Shown here: one piece after another, positions 23,421-38,200 of the stretch
Numbering within the stretch: the stretch's first letter is position 1
How the letters are laid out: each line of letters starts with the position of its first letter
From: Pterois miles
Lineage: Eukaryota; Chordata; Actinopteri; Perciformes; Scorpaenidae
NCBI GenBank assembly: GCA_947000775.1
Contig: CAMQGK010000007.1
Coordinates: 595,501 to 659,500 of the forward strand
DNA length: 64,000 nucleotides
Direction: 5' to 3'
The notes under the pieces: model-generated
Seen by the model: the letters and a program-made list of their open reading frames with translations, nothing else
The model's database searches: none
Told to the model about the DNA's origin: nothing
Program-made: the position numbers and the translations under genes

Positions 23421-25395
23421 GTGTTCTAAAATAGAAGCTGAACATTCTGGAATTGTTACGTTTTATGTTCTAAAATAGAACCTGAACATTCTGGAATTGT
23501 ACATTGTATGTTCTAAAATAGAAGCTGAACATTCTGGAATTGTACGTTGTATGTTCAAAAATAGAAGCTGAACATTCCGGAATTTTAATGTCATGTGTTC
23601 TAAAATAGAAGCTGAACATTTCAGAATTTTAATGTCATGTGTTCTAAAATAGAATCTGATCATTTCGAAATGTTAACATCATGTTCTAAAATAGAAGCTG
23701 AACATTCCGCAATTTTAATGTCATGTGTTCTAAAATAGAAGCTGAACATTCTGCAAATGTTACGTTATATGTTCTAAAACAAAAGCTGAACATTCTGAAA
23801 TTCTAACGTTATATGTTGTAAAATAGAAGCTGAACATTCTGGAATTGTACGTTGTATGTTCTAAAATAGAAGCTGAACAATCTGAAATTTTAACGTTGTC
23901 TTCTAAAATAGAAGCGTAACATTACAGAATTTTAATGTCATATGTTCTATAAGAGAAGCTGAACATTCTGGAATTGTTACGTTATATGTTCTAAAATAGA
24001 AGATGAATATTCCGGAATTTTTACGTTATGTGTTCTAAAATAGAAGCTGAACATTCCCGAATTTTATTGTCATGTGTTCTAAAATAGAAGCTGAACATTC
24101 TGCAATTGTTACGTTATATGTTCTAAAACAAAAGCTGAACATTCTGAAATTCTAACGTTATATGTTGTAAAATAGAAGCTGAACATTCTGGAATTGTACG
24201 TTGTATGTTCTAAAATAGAAGCTGAACATTCCGGAATTTTAACGTTATGTGTTCCAAAATAGAAGCTGAACATTCCGCAATTTTAATGTCATGTGTTCTA
24301 AAATAGAAGCTGAACATTCTACAATAGTTTCGTTATATGTTCTAAAATAAAAGCTGAACGTTCTGAAGTTTAAACATTATATGTTCTAAAATAGAAGCTG
24401 AACATTCTGAAATTTTAACATTGTCTTCTAAAATACAAGCTTAACATTCCGGAATTGTTACGTTATAGGTTCTGAAATAGAAGCTGAACATTCTGGAATT
24501 GTTACGTTTTACGTTCTAAAATAGAAGCTGAACATTCTGGAATTTTTACGTTTCCTGTTCTAAAATAGAAGCTGAACATTCTGGAATTGTATGTTTTATG
24601 TTATAAAATAGAAGCTGAACATTCCTGAATTTTAATGTCATGTGTTCTAAAATAGAATCTGAACATTCCCTAATTGTAACGTTATATGTTCTAAAATAGA
24701 AGATGAACATTCCGGAATTTTAACGTTATGTATTCCAAAATAGAAGCTGAATATTCCGCAATATTAATGTCATGTGTTCTAAAATAGAAGCTGAACATTC
24801 TGCAAATGTTACGTTATATGTTCTAAAACAAAAGCTGAACATTCTGAAATTCTAACGTTATATGTTGTAAAATAGAAGCTTAACATTCTGGAATTGTATG
24901 TTGTATGTTCTAAAATAGAAGCTGAACAATCTGAAATTTTAACCTTGTCTTCTAAAATAGAAGCGTAACATTACAGAATTTTAATGTCATATGTTCTATA
25001 AGAGAAGCTGAACATTCTGAAATTGCTACGTTATATGTTCTAAAATAGAAGATGAATATTCCGGAATTTTTACGATATGTGTTCCAAAATAGAAGCTGAA
25101 CATTCCGCAATTTTAATGTCATGTGTTCTAAAATAGAAGCTGAACATTCTACAATAGTTTCGTTATATGTTCTAAAATAAAAGCTGAACGTTCTGAAATT
25201 TAAACATTATATGTTATAAAACAGAAGCTGAACATTCTGAAATTTTAACATTGTCTTCTAAAATAGAAGCTTAACATTCCGGAATTGTTACGTTATAGGT
25301 TCTGAAATAGGAGCTGAACATTCTGAAATTTTTACGTTGTCTTCTAAAATAGAAGCTTAACATTCCAGAATTTTTATGTTATATGTTCTAAAATA
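23421..25395 (+). repeat. 44-bp satellite between the 3,841-bp pair
   Basis: The same monomers. It contains reused modules, for example the CTGATCATTTCGAAATG monomer (23655, also 21998) and the AAAACAAAAGC monomer followed by GAAATTCTAACG. The minus-strand open frame at 23463-23663 is satellite. Nothing else is visible. Confidence 0.95.
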
Positions 25396-27261
25396 GAAGC
25401 TGAACGTTCTGGAATTGGTACGTTATATGCTCTAAAATAGAAGATGAATAATCCGCAATTTTAACGTTATGTGTTCTAAAATAGAAGCTGAACACTCCCT
25501 AATTTTAATATCATGTGTTCTAAAACAGAAGCTGAGCATTCTGGAATTTTTATGTAATATGTTCTAAAATAGAAGCTGAACATTCTGCAATTGTAACGTT
25601 ATATGTTCTAAAATAGAAGCTGAACATTCCCTAATTGTAACGTTATATGTTCTAAAACAGAAGCTGAACATTCTGGAATTGTTATATCATACGTTCTAAA
25701 ATAGAAGCTGAACATTCTGAAATTTTAACGTTATGTGTTCCAAAATAGAAGCTGAACATTCCGCAATTTTAATGTCATGTGTTCTAAAATAGAAGCTGAA
25801 CATTCTGGAATTGTTATGTAATATGTCCTAAAATAGAATCTGATCATTTCGAAATGTTAACATCATGTTCTAAAATAGAAGCTGAACATTCCGCAATTTT
25901 AATGTCATGTGTTCTAAAATAGAAGCTGAACATTCTGCAAATGTTACGTTATATGTTCTAAAACAAAAGCTGAACATTCTGAAATTCTAACGTTATATGT
26001 TGTAAAATAGAAGCTGAACATTCTGGAATTGTACGTTGTATGTTCTAAAATAGAAGCTGAACAATCTGAAATTTTAACGTTGTCTTCTAAAATAGAAGCG
26101 TAATATTACAGAATTTTAATGTCATGTGTTCTAAAATAGAAGCTGAACATTCTACAATAGTTTCGTTATATGTTCTAAAATAAAAGCTGAACGCTCTGAA
26201 ATTTAAACATTATATGTTATAAAATAGAAGCTGAACATTCTGAAATTTTAACATTGTCTTCTAAAATAGAAGTTTAACATTCCGGAATTGTTACGTTATA
26301 GGTTCTGAAATAGGAGCTGAACATTCTGGAATTGTTACGTTTTACGTTCTAAAATAGAAGCTGAACATTCTGAAATTTTCACGTTGTCTTCTAAAATAGA
26401 AGCTTAACATTCCAGAATTTTTATGTTATATGTTCTAAAATAGAAGCTGAACGTTTTGGAATTGGTACGTTATATGTTCTAAAATAGAAGATGGATATTC
26501 CGCAATTTTAACGTTATGTGTTCTAAAATAGAAGCTGAACACTCCCTAATTTTAATATCATGTGTTCTAAAACAGAAGCTGAGCATTCTGGAATTTTTAT
26601 GTAATATGTTCTAAAATAGAAGCTGAACATTCTGCAATTGTAACGTTATATGTTCTAAAATAGAAGCTGAACATTCCCTAATTGTAACGTTATATGTTCT
26701 AAAACAGAAGCTGAACATTCTGGAATTGTTATATCATACGTTCTAAAATAGAAGCTGAACATTCCGGAATTTTAACGTTATGTGTTCCAAAATAGAAGCT
26801 GAACATTCCGCAATTTTAATGTCATGTGTTCTAAAATAGAAGCTGAACATTCTGCAATTGTTTCGTTATGTGTTCCAAAATAGAAGCTGAACATTCCGCA
26901 ATTTTAATGTCTTGTGTTCTAAAATAGAAGCTGAACATTCTGCAATTGTTTCGTTATATGTTCTAAAATAAAAGCTGAACATTCTGGAATTTTAATGTCA
27001 TGTGTTCTGAAATAGAATCTGAACATTCCGTAATTGTAACGTTAAGTGTTCTAAAATACAAGCTGAACATTCGGGAACTGTACGTTGTATGTTCAAAAAT
27101 AGAAGCTGAACATTCCGGAATTTTAATGTCATGTGTTCTAAAATAGAAGCTGAACATTCGGGAATTGTACGTTGTATGTTCAAAAATAGAAGCTGAACAT
27201 TTCAGAATTTTAATGTCATGTGTTCTAAAATAGAATCTGAACATTTCGAAATGTTAACTTT
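25396..27261 (+). repeat. 1.87 kb satellite block, copy 2 of a pair (offset 3,841 bp)
   Basis: Partner of 21555-23420. Homology ends where copy 2 switches to ATGTTAACTTTGTG and copy 1 keeps ATGTTAACGTCGTG. From 27240 onward copy 2 continues with sequence resembling 9460-9750, so the junction marks a recombination point between modules. Confidence 0.88.
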
Positions 27262-30200
27262 GTGTTCTAAAATAGAAGCTAAACATTCTGGAATTGTTAT
27301 GTATTATGTTCTAAAATAGAATCTGAACATTTCGAAATGTTAACATCGTGTTCTAAAATAGAAGCTGAACATTCTGTAATTGTTACGTTATATGTTCTAA
27401 AACAGAAGATGAATATTCCGGAATTTTAACGTTATGTGTTGTAAAATAGATGGTGAATATTCCCGAATTTTAATGTCATGTGTTCTAAAACAGAAGCTGA
27501 ACATTCTGGAATTGTTATGTAATATGTTCTAAAATAGAATCTGATCATTTCGAAATGTTAACATCATGTTCTAAAACAGAAGCTGAACATTCCGAAATTG
27601 TAACGTTATATGTTCTAAAATAGAAGCTGAACAATCTGAAATTTTAACGTTGTCTTCTACAATAGAAGCATAACATTAAAGATTTTTAACGTTATATGTT
27701 CTAAAATAGAAGCTGAACATTCTGGAATTGTACGTTGTATTTTCTAAAATAGAAGCTGAACATTCTGGAATTTTAATGTCATGTGTTCTGAAATAGAATC
27801 TGAACATTCCGTAATTGTAACGTTAAGTGTTGTAAAATACAAGCTGAACATTCGGGAATTGTACGTTGTATGTTCTAAAATAGAAGCTGAACATTCTGAA
27901 ATTTTAACGTTGTCTTCTAAAATAGAAGCTTAACATTCCAGAATTTTAACGTTATATGTTCTAAAATAGAAGCTGAACATTCTGGAATTGTACATTGTAT
28001 GTTCTAAAATAGAAGCTGAACATTCCCGAATTTTTATGTCATGTGTTCTAAAACAGAAGCTGAACATTCTGGAATTGTTATGTCATGTGTTCTAAAACAG
28101 AAGCTGAACATTCTGGAATTGGTATGTAATATGTTCTAAAATAGAAGCTGAACATTCCCTAATTGTAACGTTATATGTTCTAAAACAGAAGCAGAACATT
28201 CTGGAATTGTTATGTAATAAGTTCTAAAATAGAAGCTGAACATTCCCGAATTGTAACTTTATATGTTCTAAAATAGAAGCTGAACATTCCCTAATAGTAA
28301 CGTTATATGTTCTAAAACAGAAGCAGAACATTCTGGAATTGTTATGTTATATGTTCTAAAATAGAAGCTGAACATTCCGGAATTTTAACTTTATGTGTTC
28401 CAAAATTGAAGCTGAACATTCCGCAATTTTAATGTCATGTGTTCTAAAATAGAAGCTCAACATTCTGCAATTGTTTCGTTATATGTTCTAAAATAGAAGC
28501 TGAACATTCTGAAATTTTAACGTTGTCTTCTAAAATAGAACCTTAACATTCCGGAATTGTTACGTTATGTGTTCTCAAATAGAAGCTGAACATTCTGAAA
28601 TTTTAACGTTGTCTTCTAAAATAGAAGTTGAACATTCCGGAATTTTAATGTCATGTGTTCTAAAATAGAAGCTGAACATTCTGGAATTTTTACGTTTTAT
28701 GTTCTAAAATAGAAGCTGAACATTTTGAAATGTTAACGTCGTGTTCTAAAATAGAATCTGAACATTCCCTAATTGTAACGTTATATGTTCTAAAACAGAA
28801 GCTGAACATTCTGGAATTGTCATATTATATTTTCTAAAATAGAAGCTGAACATTCCGGAATTTTAACGTTATGTGTTCCAAAATAGAAGCTGAACATTCC
28901 GCAATTTTAATGTCATGTGTTCTAAAACAGAAGCTGAACATTCTGGAATTGTTATGTTATATCTTCTAAAATAGAAGCTGAACATTCCGGAATTTTAACG
29001 TTATGTGTTCCAAAATAGAAGCTGAACATTCCGCAATTTTAATGTCATGTGTTCTAAAATAGAAGCTGAACATTCTACAATAGTTTCGTTATATGTTCTA
29101 AAATAAAAGCTGAACGTTCTGAAATTTAAAAATTATATGTTCTGAAATAGAAGCTGAACATTCTGAAATTTTAACATTGTCTTCTAAAATACAAGCTGAA
29201 CATTCGGGAATTGTACGTTGTATGTTCTAAAATAGAAGATGAATAATCCGGAATTTTAACGTTATGTGTTCTAAAATAGAAGCTGAACATTCCCTAATTT
29301 TAATGTCATGTGTTCTAAAACACAAGCTGAACATTCTGGAATTGTTATGTAATATGTTCTAAAATAGAAGCTGAACATTCCCGAATTGTAACGTTATATG
29401 TTCTAAAACAGAAGCTGAACATTCTGGAATTGTCATGTTATATGTTCTAAAATAGAATCTGAACATTTTGAAATGTTAACGTCGTGTTCTACAATAGAAT
29501 CTGAACATTCCCTAATTGTAACGTTATATGTTCTAAAACAGAAGCTGAACATTCTGGAATTGTCATGTTATATGTTCTAAAATAGAAGCTGAACATTCCG
29601 GAATTTTAATGTCATGTGTTCTAAAATAGAAGCTGAACATTCTGCAATTGTTACGTTATATGTTCTAAAACAAAAGCTGAACATTCTGAAATTCTAACGT
29701 TATATGTTGTAAAATAGAAGCTGAACATTCTGGAATTTTACGTTGTATGTTCTAAAATAGAAGCTGAACATTCCGGAATTTTAATGTCATGTGTTCTAAA
29801 ATAGAATCTGAACATTTCGAATTGTTAACATCGTGTTCTAAAACAGAATCTGAACATTCCGGAATTTTAATGTTATGTGTTCCAAAATAGAAGCTGAACA
29901 TTCCGCAATTCCAATGTCATGTGTCTTAAAATAGAAGCTGAACATTCTGCAATTGTTACGTTATATGTTCTAAAACAAAAGCTGAACATTCTGAAATTCT
30001 AACGTTATATGTTGTAAAATAGAAGCTGAACATTCTGGAATTGTTACGTTATATGTTCTAAAATAGAAGATGAATATTCCAGAATTCTAACGTTATGTGT
30101 TCTAAAATAGAAGCTGAACATTCCCGAATTTTTATGTCATGTGTTCTAAAACAGAAGCTGAACATTCTGGAATTGTTATGTCATGTGTTCTAAAACAGAA

Positions 30201-33164
30201 GCTGAACATTCTGGAATTGGTATGTAATATGTTCTAAAATAGAAGCTGAACATTCCCTAATTGTAACGTTATATGTTCTAAAACAGAAGCAGAACATTCT
30301 GGAATTGTTATGTAATATGTTCTAAAATAGAAGCTGAACATTCCCGAATTGTAACGTTATATGTTCTGAAATAGAAGCTGAACATTCCCTAATAGTAACG
30401 TTATATGTTCTAAAACAGAAGCAGAACATTCTGGAATTGTTATGTTATATGTTCTAAAATAGAAGCTGAACATTCCGGAATTTTAACTTTATGTGTTCCA
30501 AAATTGAAGCTGAACATTCCGCAATTTTAATGTCATGTGTTCTAAAATAGAAGCTCAACATTCTGCAATTGTTTCGTTATATGTTCTAAAATAGAAGCTG
30601 AACATTCTGAAATTTTAACGTTGTCTTCTAAAATAGAAGCTTAACATTCCGGAATTGTTACGTTATATGTTCTCAAATAGAAGCTGAACATTCTGAAATT
30701 TTAACGTTGTCTTCTAAAATAGAAGCTTAACATTCCAGAATTTTAACGTTATATGTTCTAAAATAGAAGCTGAACATTCTGGAATTGTACGTTGTATGTT
30801 CTAAAATAGAAGCTGAACATTCTGGAATTGTACGTTGTATGTTCTAAAATAGAAGATGAATATTCCGGAATTTTAACGTTATGTGTTCTAAAATAGAAGC
30901 TGAACATTCCCTAATTTTAATGTCATGTGTTCTAAAACACAAGCTGAACATTCTGGAATTGTTATGTAATATGTTCTAAAATAGAAGCTGAACATTCCCG
31001 AATTGTAACGTTATATGTTCTAAAATAGAATCTGAACATTTTGAAATGTTAACGTCGTGTTCTACAATAGAATCTGAACATTCCCTAATTGTAACGTTAT
31101 ATGTTCTAAAACAGAAGCTGAACATTCTGGAATTGTCATGTTATATGTTCTGAAATAGAAGCTGAACATTCTGGAATTTTAATGTGACGTGTTCTGAAAT
31201 AGAATCTTAACATTCCGTAATTGTAACGTTAAGTTTTCTAAAATACAAGCTGAACATTCGGGAATTGTACGTTGTATGTTCTAAAATAGAAGCTGAACAT
31301 TCTGGAATTGTACGTTGTATGTTCTAAAAAAGAAGCTGAACATTCCGGAATTTTAATGTCATGTGTTCTAAAATAGAAGCTGAACATTTTGAAATGTTAA
31401 CGTCGTGTTCTAAAATAGAATCTGAACATTCCCTAATTGTAACGTTATATGTTCTAAAACAGAAGCTGAACATTCTGGAATTGTCATGTTATATGTTCTA
31501 AAATAGAAGCTGAACATTCCGGAATTTTAATGATATGTGTTCCAAAAGAGGAGCTGAACATTCCGCAATTCCAATGTCATGTGTCTTAAAATAGAAGCTG
31601 AACATTCTGCAATTGTTACGTTATATGTTCTAAAACAAAAGCTGAACATTCTAAAATTCTAACGTTATATGTTGTAAATAGAAGCTGAACATTCTGGAAT
31701 TGTTACGTTATATGTTCTAAAATAGAAGATGAATATTCCAGAATTTTATCGTTATGTGTTCTAAAATAGAAGCTGAACATTCCCGAATTTTTATGTCATG
31801 TGTTCTAAAACAGAAGCTGAACATTCTGGAATTGTTATGTCATGTGTTCTAAAACAGAAGCTGAACATTCTGGAATTGGTATGTAATATGTTCTAAAATA
31901 GAAGCTGAACATTCCCTAATTGTAACGTTATATGTTCTAAAACAAAAGCAGAACATTCTGGAATTGTTATGTAATATGTTCTAAAATAGAAGCTGAACAT
32001 TCCCTGAATTGTAACGTTATATGTTCTGAAATAGAAGCTGAACATTCCCTAATAGTAACGTTATATGTTCTAAAACAGAAGCAGAACATTCTGGAATTGT
32101 TATGTTATATGTTCTAAAATAGAAGCTGAACATTCCGGAATTTTAACTTTATGTGTTCCAAAATTGAAGCTGAACATTCCGCAATTTTAATGTCATGTGT
32201 TCTAAAATAGAAGCTCAACATTCTGCAATTGTTTCGTTATATGTTCTAAAATGGAAGCTGAACATTCTGAAATTTTAACGTTGTCTTCTAAAATAGAAGC
32301 TTAACATTCCAGAATTTTAACGTTTTATGTTATAAAATAGAAGCTGAACATTCTGGAATTGTACGTTGTATGTTCTATAAATAGAAGCTGAACATTCTGG
32401 AATTGTACGTTATATGTTCTAAAATAGAAGCTGAACATTCCGGAATTTTAATGTCATGTGTTCTAAAATAGAAGCTGAACATTCTGGAATTTTTACGTTT
32501 TATGTTCTAAAATAGAAGCTGAACATTTTGAAATGTTAACGTCGTGTTCTAAAATAGAAGCTGAACATTCTGGGATTGTTACGTTATATGTTCTAAAATA
32601 GAAGATGAATATTCCGGAATTTTAACGTTATGTGTTCTAAAATAGAAGCTGAACATTTTGAAATGTTAACGTCGTGTTCTAAAATAGAATCTGAACATTC
32701 CCTAATTGTAACGTTATATGTTCTAAAACAGAAGCTGAACATTCTGGAATTGTCATGTTATATGTTCTAAAATAGAAGCTGAACATTCTGGAATTTTAAT
32801 GTCACGTGTTCTGAAATAGAATCTTAACATTCCGTAATTGTAACGTTAAGTTTTCTAAAATACAAGCTGAACATTCGGGAATTGTACGTTGTATGTTCTA
32901 AAATAGAAGCTGAACATTCTGGAATTGTACGTTGTATGTTCTAAAATAGAAGCTGAACATTCCGGAATTTTAATGGCATGTGTTCTGAAATAGAAGCTGA
33001 ACATTTTGAAATGTTAACGTCGTGTTCTAAAATAGAATCTGAACATTCCCTAATTGTAACGTTATATGTTCTAAAACAGAAGCTGAACATTCTGGAATTG
33101 TCATGTTATATGTTCTAAAATAGAAGCTGAACATTCCGGAATTTTAATGTTATGTGTTCCAAAA
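27262..33164 (+). repeat. 44-bp satellite array with repeated modules
   Basis: Continuous monomers. A rare TTCTGGAATTGGTATGTAAT monomer marks a module recurring at 28121, 30219 and 31879 here (spacing 2,098 and 1,660 bp), and again at 36858, 39698, 41754, 43982, 48654, 51494 and 53551. The changing spacing shows that modules were trimmed and reshuffled. A few one-base indels break individual monomers (31675 TGTAAATAG, 32371 TATAAATAG). No gene is visible. Confidence 0.95.
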
Positions 33165-33173
33165 TAGAAGCTG

Positions 33174-35264
33174 AACATTCTACAATAGTTTCGTTATATG
33201 TTCTAAAATAAAAGCTGAACGTTCTGAAATTTAAACATTATATGTTCTAAAATAGAAGCTGAACATTCTGAAATTTTAACATTGTCTTCTAAAATAGAAG
33301 CTTAACATTCCGGAATTGTTACGTTATAGGTTCTGAAATAGAAGCTGAAGATTCTGGAATTGTTACGTTTTATGTTCTAAAATAGAAGCTGAACATTCTG
33401 GAATTTTAATGTCATGTGTTCTAAAACAGAAGCTGAACATTCTGGAATTGTTATGTAATATGTTCTAAAATAGAAGCTGAACATTCCGGAATTGTAACGT
33501 TATATGTTCTAAAACAGAAGCTGAACATTCTGGAATTCTTATGTTATATGTTCTAAAATAGAAGCTGAACATTCCCGAATTGTAACGTTATATGTTCTAA
33601 ACCAGAAGCTGAACATTCTGGAATTGTTATGTTATATGTTCTAAAATAGAAGCTGAACATTCCGGAATTTTAACTTTATGTGTTCCAAAATAGAAGCTGA
33701 ACATTCCGCAATTTTAATGTCATGTGTTCTAAAATAGAAGCTGAACATTCTGCAATTGTTTCGTTATATGTTCTAAAATAGAAGCTGAACATTCTGAAAT
33801 TTTAACGTTGTCTTCTAAAATAGAAGCTTAACATTCCGGAATTGTTACGTTATATGTTCTGAAATAGAAGCTGAACATTCTGGAATTGTTACGTTTTATG
33901 TTCTAAAATAGAAGCTGAACATTCTGGAATTTTAATGTCATGTGTTCTGAAATAGAATCTGAACATTTTGAAATGTTAACGTCGTGTTCTAAAATAGAAT
34001 CTAATCATTCCCTAATTGTAACGTTATATGTTCTAAAACAGAAACTGAACATTCTGGAATTGTCATGTTATATGTTCTAAAATAGAAGCTGAACATTCCG
34101 GAATTTTACGTTGTATGTTCTAAAATAGAAGCTGAACATTCCAGAATTTTAATGTCATGTGTTCTAAAATAGAATCTGAACATTTCGAATTGTTAACATC
34201 GTGTTCTAAAATAGAAGCTGAACATTCCGGAATTGTAACGTTATATGTTCTAAAATAGAAGCTGAACATTCCGGAATTTTAACGTTATGTGTTCCAAAAT
34301 AGAAGCTGAACATTCCGCAATTTTAATGTCATGTGTTCTAAAATAGAAGCTGAACATTCTACAATAGTTTCGTTATATGTTCTAAAATAAAAGCTGAACG
34401 TTCTGAAATTTAAACATTATATGTTCTAAAATAGAAGCTGAACATTCTGAAATTTTAACATTGTCTTCTAAAATAGAAGCTTAACATTCCGGAATTGTTA
34501 CGTTATAGGTTCTGAAATAGAAGCTGAAGATTCTGGAATTGTTACGTTTTATGTTCTAAAATAGAAGCTGAACATTCTGGAATTTTAATGTCATGTGTTC
34601 TAAAACAGAAGCTGAACATTCTGGAATTGTTATGTAATATGTTCTAAAATAGAAGCTGAACATTCCGGAATTGTAACGTTATATGTTCTAAAACAGAAGC
34701 TGAACATTCTGGAATTCTTATGTTATATGTTCTAAAATAGAAGCTGAACATTCCCGAATTGTAACGTTATATGTTCTAAACCAGAAGCTGAACATTCTGG
34801 AATTGTTATGTTATATGTTCTAAAATAGAAGCTGAACATTCCGGAATTTTAACTTTATGTGTTCCAAAATAGAAGCTGAACATTCCGCAATTTTAATGTC
34901 ATGTGTTCTAAAATAGAAGCTGAACATTCTGCAAATGTTTCGTTATATGTTCTAAAATAGAAGCTGAACATTCTGAAATTTTAACGTTGTCTTCTAAAAT
35001 AGAAGCTTAACATTCCGGAATTGTTACGTTATATGTTCTGAAATAGAAGCTGAACATTCTGGAATTGTTACGTTTTATGTTCTAAAATAGAAGCTGAACA
35101 TTCTGGAATTTTAATGTCATGTGTTCTGAAATAGAATCTGAACATTTTGAAATGTTAACGTCGTGTTCTAAAATAGAATCTAATCATTCCCTAATTGTAA
35201 CGTTATATGTTCTAAAACAGAAACTGAACATTCTGGAATTGTCATGTTATATGTTCTAAAATAG
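33174..35264 (+). repeat. Nested pair, offset 1,179 bp
   Basis: About 0.91 kb (33174-34085) repeats at 34353-35264 with the same order of monomers, including CTGAAGATTCTGG, AAACCAGAAGC and CTAATCATTCCC. The copies part after GAATTTTACGTTG versus GAATTTTAACGTT. The pair occurs again in block B at 44971-47061. Confidence 0.85.
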
Positions 35265-38200
35265 AAGCTGAACATTCCGGAATTTTAACGTTATGTGTTC
35301 CAAAATAGAAGCTGAACATTCCGCAATTTTAATGTCATGTGTTCTAAAATAGAAGCTGAACATTCTGGAATTGTTACGTTATATGTTCTAAAATAGAAGA
35401 TGAATATTCCGGTATTTTAACATTATGTGTTCTAAAATAGAAGCTGAACATTCCCGAATTTTAATATCATGTGTTCTAAAACAAAAGCTGAGCATTCTGG
35501 AATTGTTATGTAATATGTTCTAAAATAGAAGCTGAACATTCCGGAATTGTAATTTTATATGTTCTAAAATAGAAGCTGAACATTCTGGAATTGTACGTTG
35601 TATGTTCTAAAATAGAAGCTGAACATTCTGGAATTGTACGTTGTATGTTCTAAAATAGAATCTTAACATTCCGTAATTGTAACGTTAAGTGTTCTAAAAT
35701 ACAAGCTGAACATTCGGGAATTGTACGTCGTATGTTCTAAAATAGAAGCTGAACATTCTGGAATTGTACGTTGTATGTTCTAAAATAGAAGCTGAACATT
35801 CCGGAATTTTAATGTCATGTGTTCTAAAATAGAAGCTGAACATTCTGGAATTTTTACGTTTTATGTTCTAAAATAGAAGCTGAACATTTTGAAATGTTAA
35901 CGTCGTGTTCTAAAATAGAAGCTAAACATTCTGGAATTGTTACGTTATATGTTCTAAAATAGAAGATGAATATTCCGGAATTTTAACGTTATGTGTTCTA
36001 AAATAGAAGCTGAACATTTTGAAATGTTAACGTCGTGTTCTAAAATAGAATCTGAACATTCCCTAATTGTAACGTTATATGTTCTAAAACAGAAGCTGAA
36101 CATTCTGGAATTGTCATGTTATATGTTCTAAAATAGAAGCTGAACATTCTGGAATTTTAATGTCACGTGTTCTGAAATAGAATCTTAACATTCCGTAATT
36201 GTAACGTTAAGTTTTCTAAAATACAAGCTGAACATTCGGGAATTGTACGTTGTATGTTCTAAAATAGAAGCTGAACATTCTGGAATTGTACGTTGTATGT
36301 TCTAAAATAGAAGCTGAACATTCCGGAATTTTAATGGCATGTGTTCTAAAATAGAAGCTGAACATTTTGAAATGTTAACGTCGTGTTCTAAAATAGAATC
36401 TGAACATTCCCTAATTGTAACGTTATATGTTCTAAAACAGAAGCTGAACATTCTGGAATTGTCATGTTATATGTTCTAAAATAGAAGCTGAACATTCCGG
36501 AATTTTAATGTTATGTGTTCCAAAATAGAAGCTGAACATTCCGCAATTCCAATGTCATGTGTCTTAAAATAGAAGCTGAACATTCTGCAATTGTTACTTT
36601 ATATGTTCTAAAACAAAAGCTGAACATTCTGAAATTCTAACGTTATATGTTGTAAAATAGAAGCTGAACATTCTGGAATTGTTACGTTATATGTTCTAAA
36701 ATAGAAGATGAATATTCCAGAATTTTAACGTTATGTGTTCTAAAATAGAAGCTGAACATTCCCGAATTTTTATGTCATGTGTTCTAAAACAGAAGCTGAA
36801 CATTCTGGAATTGTTATGTCATGTGTTCTAAAACAGAAGCTGAACATTCTGGAATTGGTATGTAATATGTTCTAAAATAGAAGCTGAACATTCCCTAATT
36901 GTAACGTTATATGTTCTAAAACAGAAGCAGAACATTCTGGAATTGTTATGTAATATGTTCTAAAATAGAAGCTGAACATTCCCGAATTGTAACGTTATAT
37001 GTTCTGAAATAGAAGCTGAACATTCCCTAATAGTAACGTTATATGTTCTAAAACAGAAGCAGAACATTCTGGAATTGTTATGTTATATGTTCTAAAATAG
37101 AAGCTGAACATTCCGGAATTTTAACTTTATGTGTTCCAAAATAGAAGCTGAACATTCCGGAATTTTAACTTTATGTGTTCCAAAATTGAAGCTGAACATT
37201 CCGCAATTTTAATGTCATGTGTTCTAAAATAGAAGCTGAACATTCTGGAATTGTACGTTGTATGTTCTAAAATAGAAGCTGAACATTCTGGAATTGTACG
37301 TTGTATGTTCTAAAATAGAAGCTGAACATTCCGGAATTTTAATGTCATGTGTTCTAAAATAGAAGCTAAACATTCTGGAATTTTTACGTTTTATGTTCGA
37401 AAATAGAAGCTGAACATTTCAGAATTTTAATGTCATGTGTTCTAAAATAGAAGCTGAACATTCCGGAATTTTAATGTCATGTGTTCTAAAATAGAATCTG
37501 AACATTTCGAAATGTTAACATCATGTTCTAAAATAGAAGCTGAACATTCCGGAATTGTAACGTTATATGTTCTAAAATAGAAGCTGAAAATTCCCTAATT
37601 GAAACGTTATATGTTCTAAAAATGAAGCTGAACATTCTGGAATTGTTATGTTATATGTTCTAAAATAGAAGCTGAACATTCCGGAATTTTAACGTTATGT
37701 GTTCCAAAATAGAAGCTGAACATTCCGCAATTTTAATGTCATGTGTTCTAAAATAGAAGCTGAACATTCTGCAATTGTTTCGTTATATGTTCTAAAATAG
37801 AAGCTGAACATTCTGAAATTTTAACGTTGTCTTCTAAAATAGAAGCTTAACATTCCGGAATTGTTACGTTATATGTTCTGAAATAGAAGCTGAACATTCT
37901 GGAATTGTTACGTTTTATGTTCTAAAATAGAAGCTGAACATTCTGGAATTTTAATGTCATGTGTTCTGAAATAGAATCTGAACATTTTGAAATGTTAACG
38001 TCGTGTTCTAAAATAGAATCTAATCATTCCCTAATTGTAACGTTATATGTTCTAAAACAGAAACTGAACATTCTGGAATTGTCATGTTATATGTTCTAAA
38101 ATAGAAGCTGAACATTCCGGAATTTTAACGTTATGTGTTCCAAAATAGAAGCTGAACATTCCGCAATTTTAATGTCATGTGTTCTAAAATAGAAGCTGAA

